Source: Romanomermis culicivorax (lineage: Eukaryota; Nematoda; Enoplea; Mermithida; Mermithidae). Taken from it: a stretch of DNA of 64,000 bases. The stretch lies in NCBI GenBank assembly GCA_963922205.1, contig CAWUHX010000042.1:868001-932000 (forward strand), given 5' to 3'. This document shows, one piece after another, positions 45,691-59,000 of the stretch (the first letter of the stretch is position 1; each line of letters starts with the position of its first letter). The notes beneath the pieces are model-generated. The model saw only the letters and a program-made list of their open reading frames with translations. It ran no database searches and was not told the DNA's origin. A program made the translations under genes and the position numbers.

Positions 45691-46436
45691 CAGTAGTTAA
45701 GCTTCATTTTGTATAATAACATTCAACTCTTCAGGTCTACAAAAAGCACACAAATTATTCATATTCATAAAAACTAATTTATGATTTGTATCTAACTTTA
45801 AAAAAAGATCTTCTACAAAAATAGGGCGAGGTTTGGTAATATCTAATTGCAGTAGTAATAGTTTAGCAAAACACCAAAACTGTGTAACTTTTTACATCCC
45901 ATAGGTAATCCAACTTTAGGACGTAAGTGATTGCAAGCCTTGGCTATATCCTAGTAAAAAGTCTCGGCTTCAGGGGAGAAGCAAGTCCAAAACAAATCAG
46001 CTATCTCTCATTTCTGTTTGTTGGATTTTACCTCAAAGAAAAATAATATTATAATTTAATGAGCAGATAAAATAGATATAAAATTTTTACCTTTTACTTT
46101 ATTTTGTACTATTCTGACAAAAACTTCAAATGCCACAGACATTTTAATTGTCACAGAACAAGCAAATTATAGAAAAACGACCAACCTCTTCCCAAATTTC
46201 GACTAAACTGATGATGTGTCCTAAAATATTTTTTTCTGACTACATTATAAATGTACGGTATTAATGTATTGTAACTTAGAACCTGTGATGTACAAGTTTT
46301 GAAATTTATTAATACAGCTACAACAAGAAAATACAGTAGGATTGAATATATAGATTTTGAAACATGCCCAAAGATGCATAAATTAACCATTGTTTTGAGG
46401 ACATTGTAAAATTTTTTCTACAAAATGTAGTAAGGT

Positions 46437-46570
46437 GTTATGTGCAATTTATAATCTTTGCATAAATATTTCTGAGCTGTAAAATTATTTTTATTTGGTA
46501 TCCTAAAATCTGTACCTTTTACAGTTTCTCCATTTTCATAAATTTCAAAAGGATATTGTAACCATACTAT
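46437..46570 (-). pseudogene. Short Polinton ORF fragment, unrecognised
   Basis: The minus strand encodes QYPFEIYENGETVKGTDFRI and NNFTAQKYLCKDYKLHITPY up to a TAG near 46437. It looks protein-like but is too short to name. It follows the ATPase on the same strand. Confidence 0.3.
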
Positions 46571-46769
46571 AAAAACAGATATAAAAAACTATGGTAAGAG
46601 TGTTAAAACAAGTGTATTCACTGCATAACATATCAATAAATAATAAGATCCAACTAACTTGTGAAAAGATTTTTTGTAAAAATGATAAATTATTTAGCTG
46701 TATATATAATCATGTGATTATTGTCAAGAAATATATTAGATTCAAGTCAATATTTTTCAGGACATGTCT

Positions 46770-47330
46770 GTGTAGGATCTATTAATGAATAACCATATGG
46801 TATACTTGTAGCATCCTCATACGCCTCTATAAAATAGTTTGAATTTGTTGGGAAAATCTGTCCAGCCAGTGTGAGAACTTGTAATCTATCGCAAGGGTTT
46901 TTTAAAAGAATCGTTTATTCTACTAGTATGCATTCCATCAAAAAATGCATTCTGAACTATATATATAATTAATATGTTCCAGATATGCGAGTCTTTAGTA
47001 AAAAGCTGAGTTGAACATTAATCATTCTTCAAATCTTGCATCATATCATCTATGATTAATAATTCAGGTGTGTCTTTAATTTTTTGTAGTTCATCCAAGT
47101 CAGATGGACCATTAACAAATTCCACATAAGAACATTTTTGAACTAATTCATCATAAGCTTCTTGCCATTCTGAGTAACACCAGAAAACCTTTTATAGGAG
47201 CAGGATAAATCATTTCTTTTGCAACAAATTACAAATTTGTTAACAAATTGCGTTTTTCCTGACTTTGTTGGAGTAGAAACTATGCAATTAAACAGATGTT
47301 TCATATATAAATCTCTTCAACATCTGACAT
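46770..47330 (-). pseudogene. Polinton FtsK/HerA-type packaging ATPase
   Basis: Walker A is seen as STPTKSGKTQFVNKFV (near 47280-47230). After a shift comes YVEFVNGPSDLDELQKIKDT and Walker B ELLIIDDMMQDL, then LFTKDSHIWNILIIYIVQNA (sensor region, Q-N), and the tail DSFKKPLR. This order fits the A32-like packaging ATPases of Polintons and large DNA viruses, which pump the genome into capsids. Stops after LKND and KPLR and a shift in the N-terminal part break the gene. Confidence 0.75.
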
Positions 47331-49903
47331 CTCTCTCTCTTACACAACAAAAACCAGCCACTTTTTACTTGAACAATTTTAAAATGATTTTACTTTTAGA
47401 CTGTTTGTTATTTATAATTACCCAAAACAACAATAGAATAAAACACTATACAGGCGTAAAACATAAAACTAAATGATTAAATAAAATAGGATATTATTAC
47501 TGTAACACATGATAATGATAATAGTCATATGCAAAAATAAGATATACGGAAAGGATATATAAGGGTATATATCAAGCAAGTATTGATTAATTAATTAGTC
47601 AGGCATACAAAATTATATTGCTCATAAAGGAAACTTTAAAATTTTCGATTAATGAACCCTTGTAGTGTGTCCATAACAAAACCATCATCAAAATTATAAT
47701 AATAACCTTCATCAATAAAAGGAGCTACAGTATCCTTAACAATCTTACGACCGGCAGTTGTAAGTGGAATACAACGAAAGATATCAATCATCTGTTTAAA
47801 GGTGTAAAGACAATAATAACTTTGAACCTTGCCAATAACATACTCAAAACAGTCAATAATAATCCCCATCTTTTCATTTAATGTTAATATAATGTATATA
47901 AGGTATAATTGGTATAATTATAATTGTTATTTATAATGTTGGTATAATTGCATAATTATATAAGGAATGGTGACCACATCACTGATGATCCTCAATAATT
48001 CCTACATCTTTTGCACAATAACAATCAAAAATACACCCCATAAAGATTTTTTGTAAAGCCAGTTCAGTACATATAATTATGAACAATTTTTCACCTTTTA
48101 CTACTTGCTCATCAAAAAACCATGGAATATCTAAACCTGGAACATATAATTTGCAAATATGTTTGGTTTTAGCATCCGGCAAACTCATATCCTATGCTGA
48201 ATCTTAGTATGGATCATTGAAGTAGCCGATGAAGAGCTCATTAACAAACATCATTTGAGTGCTAACTGATTTTTGATCTACAGTAGTATCACCCCGTCTC
48301 TAACAATTTTTCTAGCATTGCTATCTTCTCCAGCGGTTTTCGTACCATCATGGCCTTCCCCCATGATTTTTGTGGCATTTTCGCCTTCTTCTCCAAAACA
48401 ATTTTTGTACCATCATCACCTTTTCCAGCAATTTTTGTTGCTAAAGCATCAGTGTCACCATCATTGATCATTTTGTGTTTCATCATTCTTGTTGTTGTTT
48501 GGTGTTTTATTGCCAAAGCATTGTACTTGTTTGAAAAAACTGGTGCTGTTTCATGCATGGAGTTGGTCCAAGGCCAAAATTGCTAAAGAAAAACATTGTA
48601 AGTTTTGAAAGAAAGAAAGGAAAAACATTTTAATCATCAAAATATTTAAAGAAAGAAAGAAAGGAAGGAAGAAAGAAAGAAAAATTCATATCATCTCACT
48701 TCTTTAGATAAACTCCATTTCATTCCACTAAACAGGTTTCTGAATCTTACAGTAACCCCCTCACTCTCGACCAAGATCTTGTAGCCCCTTTTGATGCCCC
48801 ATTGACCTCCATGGGAAAATGTCTTTTCGATAATGTTAACATTGCAATCTTATATACCCTTTTGAGGTAGAATGAGTTTGAACTGCCAACTGTACACCTC
48901 CTTTGTTTTATTGTCCACATTACAAAAATAAATCGACATGTATTTACCCTCAACCACTACAAACAAAGCCATATTTTCATCTAACATAAACTAGTATTCC
49001 ACTTTTAAAAATTTGGCAGTTGAATAGAGGAAATATACTGAAGAGAGAGAGAGAGAGAGAAAAACAAGTAGTTTTTGTAACAGCAGAAATGAGAAATGTA
49101 TAAATTGGTCAAAATTTTAGAGGGTAAAAGGCAGGTTATAAGAATAATAAATATGCTGAACATATATCATACAGTAGTCTGTTATTTTGACAGCTATGTA
49201 AAAGGTGGGGTTATAAGCAAAAGAAATATTCCAGCTATATGTCTTACAGTAACTGTTCATTTTGTCATATAGATATAGAACCTAGAGAAAATAAATGTAT
49301 CTGTGCCTTATAGTAATCTTCGAGGTCAAAGCTAGAGAAAATAATTGTGTTTATCGGTTACAGTAATCTTCAAGGTCAAAGCTAGAGAAAATAACTCTGT
49401 TTATGCATTATAGTAATCTTCAAGGTCAAGGCTAGAGAAATTATATAACCATGTGCACCTGAATTTTAATGGTCTTTAAAGGTTTCTCCATAGAAAGAAA
49501 AGATGGTGCAACAGGGTTATAAACAGCTATTACAGTTTGTTTATACTATTAAGAATCAAAACAAAAAAACTAGAGTTGTACTGTAAAACAGGTGTTTCAA
49601 CTGGTTTTAACTGGTTGTATGCTAGTAAAATAAGCTAAAGAAATCATATGGCCAGGTGTTCATAAGTTTTTGAGGTCTTTAAAGTTTCCCATCATAAAAA
49701 AGAAAACTACTGTGACAGGGTTGTAAACAATAATTAAAACTCTATGGTAGAATTAATAGTTTCTGCTAATTTATAAAATATTTTTCATTATTACTGTATA
49801 AATTTTGATAAATAGGTGTGTTTTCTAGTTTTTTCTAGTTTTAGTTCCGATAATTTTCATAATGAAACCTATTTAGGAGAATATCACTTTGGACTAGGAG
49901 GAC
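47331..49903. other. Polinton interior between ATPase and PolB: weak ORFs and simple repeats
   Basis: Minus-strand ORFs at 47869-47636 (MGIIIDCFEYVIGKVQ...) and 48188-47979 (KHICKLYVPGLDIPWFFDEQ) are protein-like but not recognised. 48273-48560 is a degenerate repeat of TTTTGTACCATCATCACC type. A GAAA/GGAA microsatellite lies at 48608-48686 and a GA run at 49043-49060. Confidence 0.4.
49281..49440. repeat. Exact 50-bp tandem repeat, 3+ copies
   Basis: CTAGAGAAAATAA starts at 49281, 49331, 49381 and (partly) 49431, exactly 50 bases apart. The unit also contains TATAGTAATCTTCAAGGTCA. It is upstream of the polymerase gene. Confidence 0.75.
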
Positions 49904-52900
49904 ATGCCTATGGAAATTTTACAGGATATTACTTCAGATGAAGAGGAAGAAACTGTGGATGAGGATTTAGAGAATATTACCTAAGAGGAAGAAAAAGAGG
50001 AAAAAATACTCAATAATAATAATAATATTTCTGATGAAGAAGGAACTATTTTAGATTATGAAGATAATGAAAATGATCAGTACAAAAGTTATACGCCACA
50101 CAGTTCCAATAAAGAAGAAATTTACAAACCAGTTCAAATTGGGGGTCAGGGAATAACAAACTCATCTTTTGTTGTGGACAATTTTTTCGGATTAGGTCAA
50201 TCCACTACCATAAATAGTAGACATTTTAATACAGAAGGTCCCGAGTACTCTTTGAACTTTTGTAATACTGAATGTGTGGATGATTTAAATGCTCAAATTG
50301 TGTCAACATTCCAACACATAGTTAAGTGAATTTCAGAGACTGTCGAGGATAATGCCCTTATGGGGTTTTCCTTTGACCATCCAGATTTGATAAAAGGTCA
50401 CGTTTTGATACCTCTTAGACCCAAACATGCTTTAACAGGTGATTTGATCCTGAACACTCTTAATGCTGTTTTTCAATCAAATGAGAAAATTCAAATTGAT
50501 AGTCGACAAGCTACAATTCACATGATTGTTGTAACACCACCTGAGAGTTGTGGTAAGATAATTAAATTACTAACTCACTAGGTTGCGTTTTAACATTTTT
50601 TAAAAACTTTTCTTTTCTTTTCATTTTTCTTTGCTTATTTTCTCTCTTAATTTTAAGGTATTCACAAGCTCATCAATATTTAAAACATAATGATTTCCTG
50701 AAAGACAAGCATTGCATAATTCAAATCCATAATGATGATAATTTGTGTTTCACTAGAGCTCTTACATTCAAAAAAAAGATTGAAACAAAATGTACAAATG
50801 AGAAAATATACAAAAGTCTGACAAGAGAAATGTATTGAAAACAGGGGTAGCTAAAGAATTGATGACCAAAGCAGGTTTAACTAATTATCAAGGGTCTTGG
50901 GGCTTTCATCAATGGGAAAAACTGAAAACCGTTCTATTACCTGATTATCAAATCAAAATTTCAAGCAAGGAATGGTTTAAGGATTTGATATTTAGAGGTT
51001 AGAGTTTTTTACTTTTCTGTTATTGTGTGCACATTTAGAGTTTTGAGAACCTTAAGCAACACATGTTTTGAATATTTACTGCCACAATAATCATTATTCA
51101 GTCATTGCAAAGATGCCTGGTTTTTTTGACCATAGTTACTTTTGTCCTTATTGCGATTTAGCCTACAATAACAAAGTGGAACATAGATGCAAAAACTTTT
51201 GCCCTTTGTGTTATAATACACCCCCATGTAATCAGATTAATGCTCAAAAATGCAAAGATTGTCACTAATGTTTTAAAAATGGAGTGTTTTGCTCGACACA
51301 AGTTTGTTTCTACTCAAAAAGGACAATCAAAAAGTCAAAAAACTGGGGTATCTATTTGTGACCGTTTCAAAATGTGCTAGCAATGTGATAGACTGGTTTG
51401 GTGAGCAAATTCTAAGCGTCATAATTGCAGTTATTTTGAATGCAAAACATGCAATAAGAGCATACCTAGAAAAGATATTAGATAAGCTATTTTTTTTATC
51501 TTTGTTTAAATTTTTAAATTTTAGGACATTTATGTTTTACGCAACCTGTTGGCAGTGAGCAAGTTGAGGAGGAAGATATATTTGAAACAAATGATGAGAG
51601 TGTTAATGATGCCAATACTCATCTAGTTGATGATGAAACAGGAATTACCAATAAGTGTCCAATTAATCAAAAATTTGTTTTTTATGATTTTGAGACTACA
51701 CAGGAAAAACTTTTATGACAAACGGAACTAGAGGATGTGCTTGAACATGAACCAAATTTATGCATTGTTCATACTGTATGTGATCAGTGTTGTCAACGTG
51801 AAGGAGATTTTTGTTGCAATATGTGTGGTCAACACGAGCAAGTATTCAAAGGCTGTACATGTCAAAATGATTTCTATGAGTACTTTTTTGGAAAAGATAT
51901 GAAAAACATTACAGCCATAGCGCATAATTCTTGAGGATTAGATGGACAGTTTACAATGCAATTTTTGTACTGTAATGGTCATCATAAACTAAATATCACT
52001 AATAAAAGTAAATTAGCAACTTGTTTTATTGTTTTCCATTTCCATTTATTTGTTTATTTTATTTATCCAGGATTAGAATTGATATGTATCAAAGTAGGAT
52101 TGATAAAAATTATTGATTCTTTGAACTTCCTTCCAATGCCTCTAGTGGCTCTACAGAAAACATTTGGGATAAGTGAAATATGTGAAGGATATTTTCCACA
52201 TTCATTCAATAGAAAGGAAAATTATCGATATATCAGACTGTATCCTTCGCCCGACATGTATGGTTACAAGGCTATGAATCCTGCAGCTCCTGCCACATTT
52301 ATGGAGTGGTATAATCGAAAGCTTGAAGCAGTAAGTTTGTAAAAAGGTATAAAAGTTTTACATTTAGAAGTGTGTCCTTGTTTAGGGGTGTCAGTTTAAC
52401 TTTGACAAGGAATTACTCGATTACTGTTGTAGGGATGTGCAGATTTTACAACAGTCTTGTATGAAACTGTGGGCTATTTTAATGGAGCAAACAGATATTG
52501 ATCTTTTTGAAAAATTGATAACTATCGCTATTGCTTGTAATCTTGTTTTTTTATGTTTATTTTTGAAACTGAAGAGTATAGGAGTAATACCATACAAAGG
52601 TTATGGTAAAGAAGAAAGACAGTCTTTTATCGCCTTAAAATGGTTCAAATGGTTAAACTATAAAAATGAAAAACAGCATATTGGACATAAACTTAATGGT
52701 GGTGAAATTCAAATTGGAAAACACAAAGTTGATGGTTTATCAGCTAATTTTGTCAAAAATTTTAAAAATTTTAATATCTATTTGTTTGTTTCTTTGTTAA
52801 AGGAACAATTATTTATAAATTTTATGGTTGTTATTGGCATGGTTGTCCCAAATGTATGAAAAATAGGCATCAATTAACAGCTGATAAGGATACAAAAGCA

Positions 52901-54705
52901 AGCGATGCATATGAGCCCACATTTAATCATGCTATGGAACTTCAATCTGTTGGTTGTAATGTAGTCAAAATGTGGGAATGTGAACTGTTACAACAAATTC
53001 ATTGAAATCCCGAAATGAAAACATTTTTTGCTACAGTCGAAATACCTGAACATATAAACCCTCGAGAAGGTAAAATTTTAAAATATATTCCATTTCATTT
53101 TGTCAAAAGCTTTGTTGTTGTAGTAGTTTTTAGCTTTCTTTGGTGGTCGCACTAATGCCATAAAATTAGACCACAAAATTGAGTACAATGAAGTTGGAAC
53201 ACTTGCCGAGGAGATCAATTACGTGGATGTGTGTAGTTTATACCCATTCATCAGCAAATATGGAAAATGCCCTATAGGTCATCCAAAAATCTTTACTGAA
53301 GGTTTTGAAGAGGTCAGCTCAACTTCCCAACCTTATGGAGGTTTGATCAAATGTATGGTTTTACCACCTTGCAAGCTTTTACATCCTGTTCTACCATATT
53401 GATATGGTGGTAAACTGCTGTTCCCTTTGTGCAAAACTTGTATGCATACCTCACAAAAGACCACATGTGAACACAATGACCATGATCGAGCATTAGATAG
53501 TACATGAGTTAAGATAGAATTATACAAAGCCTTAGAGAAAGGATATAAGGTATATTGTTACTGTAATAATTTGCCTTTTGTATACAGGTATTTTTATTTT
53601 TGTTTTAGATCCTCAAGATTTTTGAAGTTCGGCATTACAATAATGTTGAACAATATCATTCAACCAGTAACCCTGATGGTGGTTTATTCACTCAATATGT
53701 TGAGACTCTTATGAAAATGAAACTAGTAAGTTTATAATTTTTAAAATGTAGTCAATTTCGATAACTATTTTTATAGGAGAGTGAAGGTTATTCTGCTAAA
53801 GTTCAGACAGATGAGAAAAAATGTGAATATGAAATGGAGGTCTACAATCGAGAGAATATTTCATTAGACCCCTCAAAAATTTTGAAAAACCCTGGAAAGA
53901 GAGCTTTGGCCAAACTAATGTTAGATTCGTTTTGGGGAAAATTAGTTTTGCACAGCTTTTGTATTAGTTTTAGTTATTATTTTATGTTTAGTTTTGTCAA
54001 TGAAACAATATGGATAAGACTACTATCCACTATGCACCTAAAGAATATTTTGAACTTGTAATGAATGTTGTCAATGTTATCAAAAATGTTAGATTAATCA
54101 ATGAGCAAATGGTGTCAACAACCTATTGTCAACATGACGATTTTGCCGTGGTTATGGGTAATACTAAGGCCATTATAGCAGCTTATACAACAGCTCAGGC
54201 TCGACTAAAGTTATATTCTTACATCGAAGGATTAAAAAGTCGAGTATTGTATTTTGATACTGACAGTATTATTTACTTGTCAATAGTTGACAAACAACAA
54301 TATCGAGTACCGACAGGTTGGTGCTTGGGCAAAATGATCAATAAGTTAAGTGAATATGGTCCTGGATCCTACATTACTGAATTAATCAGTGGAGGTCCTA
54401 AAATATATGCATACAGACTGTACACCCCATCTACCAAACAATTTCATCTAGTGATCAAGGTTTATGGTATCACTTTGTCATCAGATGCTATGAAAAAAGT
54501 TAATTTTTATTCACTACGCTGAATGGTTTTTGCTATGGTAAAAAACAATGGACAAGAAGAAGTGAATGTGCACAGTCTTCACATCGAGCACCAGCAAGAT
54601 TTTAAAGTTGTTACCTGTAAAACTTTGAAAAAGTTTAGGGTTATATATGATAAACGTATTTTGAAATGTAATTTTTGTACATTTCCTTTTGGTTGGACTA
54701 AATGA
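49904..54705 (+). pseudogene. Polinton protein-primed DNA polymerase B
   Basis: Starting at ATG 49904 the N-terminus is acidic (QDITSDEEEETVDEDLEN). Family blocks follow in order: VLIPLRPKHALTGDLILNTL (50.4 kb), IIQIHNDDNLCFTRAL (50.7), a Cys-rich finger FDHSYFCPYCDLAYNNKVEH (51.1), exonuclease block VFYDFETTQE (51.7), ICEGYFPHSFNRKENYRYI (52.2), ELLDYCCRDVQIL (52.4), polymerase motif A NYVDVCSLYPFISKYG (53.2), motif B region KRALAKLMLDSFWGK (53.9), motif C VLYFDTDSIIYLS (54.25) and a C-terminal FCTFPFGW. Short GT-AG introns seem to be present at 52331-52385, 53550-53608 and 53726-53776. Premature stops are TAA 49982 and TGA at 50327, 51716, 51932, 53003, 53400, 53505, 54001 and 54520, plus shifts. 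It copied the element; this copy is dead. Confidence 0.85.
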
Positions 54706-55331
54706 TTATTTTACAATAATGTTGAAATGAGACTTGGGAGCAGAATTGAGAAACGTAAATAAAGAGATTGGTATCGAAAATGGACCTAATTAGTTGCTCG
54801 CTAATTCACCTAATCAGGCTGAAACCTTAGGTAGAATAAGTTTGCAACAGTTCGGTCAGTCTCAAGTTCAACAAAGACTGTCGTTCCAAAGAACTGCGGA
54901 AGATCAAATAACTCTCTGAGCTCAAGTAACTTCTGATCAGGGGTAAACCCAGAAGTCAGGCCGAGAATTGAGTTGCAAATGTAGACTTGCACGCTGGGTG
55001 GCACTCCAGAAATCCAGGGTCTAACCTGCATTCCCTCTGCTGCGAGAAGTGCAGTAAATGTCCGGCCGGGGGACTTTGTATTTCGGGTGTAGACTCCACA
55101 AAAAATATAAAAATAATATTATAATAAATTGGCCGTAAGGGCCGCCGATTTTGTATATTATAAAATAAACAACAAAATCACGAATGACCAAAAACATAGA
55201 CAACTGGCACTTTTATGCACGGTGTCTATGCAAATCGGCATCGATGCGATTTGCGTCGACTTTGGCTATTTCTTCGCAACCTGGAGATAGACTATGTCCA
55301 TCCCCGACAATAAAACAAAATTGATACATTG
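54706..55331. other. Region between PolB and right TIR, with an unrecognised minus ORF
   Basis: A minus-strand ORF at 55031-54810 (MQVRPWISGVPPSVQVYICN; LLELRELFDLPQFFGTTVFV) looks protein-like, and its base composition is GC-richer than PolB. It could be a fragment of another transposon inserted here. The rest is AT-rich and featureless. Confidence 0.35.
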
Positions 55332-56042
55332 ATTTAAAAGTTTTTCTTCTGCAACGTAAAGATTTTTTTAAGATCTCCAAATTTTCTACATGTTTTCTGT
55401 GCCAGACTCCTTCTGGTCATTTTTCTATAAAAGACCTTTTTGGTCATTTTTTCACAGGCAGTCAACTTTATACGCATGCATCTGTAGGAATAATGTTTCA
55501 TCGTGTATAGACTTTTTCGAGATTTTACAAATAGAACAGACCATAACTGACCAATCCGACCAATTTGACAACTACTGACTGGAACAATCATTCAGGAATG
55601 GGACCTCTGAGCATATTTACCCCTGCAGGTGGTGCCCTTTTGTCAAAGGGGGTCTGGGGGCGCAAATTCTTGAAAGACTTTCTCTGCCCATGGAGGAAGT
55701 CGTTTTCATACATGCTTTCTTTTTGTTTCTTTTCCATTTTTTGTTCATTTTAGTTTTCCTTTTTCCATTTTTTGTTTGACATCAATTTTCCTTTTCCACC
55801 TACAGTAACACGACTATTACCCTAACTCCACTATTACCATAATCCAAATATTACCATGATTCTACTATTACATTAACTCTAGAACCTGTATGCTTAACTG
55901 TACCCCTTATAAATCGACAAAAAATCAAGGGTATATGTTTACCATGCCCCCTATAAATGGGCAGCAAATGACAAATTATAGGGGGTACACAAAAGATAGG
56001 CATATGCTTAACCATACCCCTATACAGGTCGGCGTTACTACT
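55332..56042 (-). repeat. Right terminal inverted repeat of the Polinton
   Basis: It is the reverse complement of 24839-25520, ending CCATACCCCTATACAGG...TTACTACT at the tip. It contains the same subterminal ATTACC motif cluster at 55815-55870. Confidence 0.85.
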
Positions 56043-56048
56043 AACATC

Positions 56049-59000
56049 ATAATGCATTTTCCAAAGTTGTACAGTCGGACCTAGTTTTTTCATTACTCTC
56101 TGAATATGAATGAAATTTATATTCTCATCAAAACCGTTTAGTTTTTTCAAAATTTATACTGTCATTGTGGTATACGCCCAAATTCGAGCGGAAGCCAACT
56201 ATAGTCCCCCTTTTACAAAATGTCTGTAAACTTAAAAAATGACAAAGAAAATTACGGTCTTCAAATTCGTTTATGCCAAACTTTTACTGTTGAGATTTTA
56301 AATCAAAATTGTCTAGGATTAGTTCGTGTGCTTTAGCAGGAAATTAAAAAAATACTAAATGATACTTTCTTTCCCCGGTTTCACTTTATCTATTCTTCCT
56401 TATTTTTTAGACTCATTTTAAGAAGAACGTCGTAGCTATTTTTGTCCTAGTGAACTTTTCCAACAATACTTTACTACATTTATATACTTTTCGATTTTTT
56501 GTAACCTCCAAATTATCGATGGTTTCATATCATACAAGTAGTCTGTGAGCTTGGAATGCAAGAAATGCACAAAAACGTATTGCATTTAAACCCAATTCCC
56601 TGTCAGACTTAAAAATTCTGTAACACGATTCCGATTCTGGCTGCTTTTGAAGCAGGCTTCAAAAACGTCATTCGATTACTTTTGGATAGTGATCCTGGTT
56701 TTTTAGCATAATCATGATTCTGATTTTTAGCTCGTTCCGGTTATGACTTGCGGGCAAATGATTCAACTTCCGAGTGGTACTGGAGTTCAAAAACTGACTA
56801 ATATAGAACAGAAGGAGTGGAAATTTTCTGGAACTTAGATAAGATCCCGGACCTCTTTTTTGGTTTCAATTCATCGAAAACTTTTAGCCCCGAAAACTGA
56901 GGGGTAAATGCATTAATATAGTTATTCCATCTTGCTGACGTGAAAAGAAGGTATCATAAAGTTATGAGCTTTGAAGAAATTAGCATTCTTCCGCAGTTCC
57001 ACTTTCAATTTTTTGAGTTTTCGAGTTCTTTCCATTGAATCGTGTCAAGAACACAATTTTGGTCTTCATAACTTTATTTATAGATCCACTGATCAGCAAT
57101 GCATCACATTCGATTATTTTTCATATCTCTGTAATCGATAGATATTGTGCAGTCTATTTTTTTACGTACTGTATTTTGCAGTAGACACCGGGTACACGGA
57201 TAAATACTTCGTTTTAGAACACCGGCGCCGGATAAAACAGTAACTTTACGGACTGGTTCTGAGGTACCCACTTTTGCACATGCAGTGATATTCTCTTCGC
57301 GTCATGTTCCATCCTAAACTTGCAAATAGACAAAAATGTGGAAAGTTTGAACTTTGCGAGACATAGAGATAGAAGGGAGTTAATTTTTATGAATACGCTT
57401 TTCCCGTAATACAGCCCGTATTTTGACTCTTATTTTGTACATTTGAAAAAGTCAAATTTAACAGTCTTTTGGTCACGGACGTGCGCGTACTATGGATATT
57501 TCTGCTGCTGTCGGGTTTTTAAAATTATGTGGTTTGTGTGCACAGCTTTTTTGAAACCAGATCTTTGATATTGTGCGCCTGGATCAAGTTCTTTGCCTAA
57601 AGTCCACCGTTGGTAACAAATTCTCAAACTAGATTTTGTAGTGCAGATACTTTTCAATTTCTTGAGTACTGCTCAGTTTCCTACAATGATTCCTTGTTTG
57701 ATGGCGTTTACTTCGGCGGAAATGTTTCATTGGCGAAAATTAAGAATTTAGTTACAAAATTGTATGTAGTGGTTATCACTGAGCTGTGATCATACACTTT
57801 GGTTTTAAACTCGGGCATATACGTTTCAGGAAAAATCCGGGATTTACAATTGCGTTCTTTTTCAGCATTATAAATTTACTGTAACCATTATTACGGTAAC
57901 TGCAATTGCATATATAGTATTTTTTTTATAAATCAAATCAAAAAATAACGAAAACAACTGCATGCTTCAAAGTTGTTTATTCAAAGTGTTTACTGCTGTA
58001 CTTTTCACTGAAAAAATTGGTTAAAGCTAGTTGAATAGGCTCATAAATTTTCAGTGTTATGTGACATATGGTTTAGCGGAAAATCGTTGTCTTACGAAAT
58101 TTCTACAGCAAAATTTTCAGCGTTGTATTGAATGTTGCAGTTCAAAGCCGACAATGTCCGTTTTGCATTTCGTCGAAACCACTCTCCTCTTGAATGCTGT
58201 AAATAATGTCACCTGTAGTTTACGGACCAATCGAATTTTTTCTGTCACAATTTTTCGTCGTATTCGAATTCAATGATTTCGAGAAAAACGAGAATGGCTC
58301 TGCTCACGGATTAAAAGCAGGCGTTTTTTAGATAACATGAGCAAAATGATAAAATTTATTTGTATTTTTATGTGACTCCTGTTGCTAAAAATAAACCACA
58401 CCTGATAATTAAGCGCATGCTGAAATATTGTCTGCTATATGATATATTGAATGGTAAAAACATAACCTCCCACGTGCTCAAAAAGTCTGACATAACCTGT
58501 TGATTGAATGCTTAATCATGTCTATTGTTATTTCATTGCTGTTGTACATTTACCAAAATGACGACCGTTTTGGAAATATTTGAAGAGTCTCTTTTTTCCC
58601 AAACTTGTTTCCAATCCTTTTATTGTATTTAAGATTTTCTCAGAACTTTCTTCCCAATGCATGAAGCAAGGGGATCGAATTGTGGCATAACATCCCTAAC
58701 TAAATATGTCACTCCGATGATTTTTTGATGACGATTTTCGGAGGTGACTTGTGAAATCCGACTTTTTCCTATTATCCCAAGTCCAAAGACCACCAAGTGC
58801 CATTTTTAAATTCAATATTTCTAGAGCGGGAGGTTGGTCTATCCTAGGATTAGTTCGCGCATGTAACTGAAGATGAACTGACAGAGGGATATTCGGATTT
58901 CTTGTACATCAGTGCCTGCTTTGAGTATACTGTTAAATTTAGAACTGTGACGCGCAAAAAGTGCCATCGTGCATTTTCCTCTGAACCCGTAGACTTGATG

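Larger units (their letters stand above)
24833..56048. mobile_element. Polinton/Maverick transposon, including its 6-bp target duplications
   Basis: The element proper is 24839-56042. It begins AGTAGTAAGGC and ends ...GTTACTACT, and is flanked on both sides by AACATC (24833-24838 and 56043-56048), the 6-bp duplication typical of Polintons. Terminal inverted repeats of about 0.7 kb bound it. Inside are remnants of the Polinton core set: protein-primed DNA polymerase B (plus strand, right), packaging ATPase, integrase, adenain-type protease and capsid proteins (minus strand). Subtracting the nested 12.6-kb LTR element leaves about 18.6 kb, the normal size. All genes carry stops or shifts, so this copy is dead, although its ends are intact. 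Confidence 0.9.

Noticed and set aside
49904-54705. TGA read as selenocysteine or Trp in PolB
   Set aside because: Several TGA positions align with expected Arg, and frameshifts plus a TAA show the gene is dead, so recoding is not needed.
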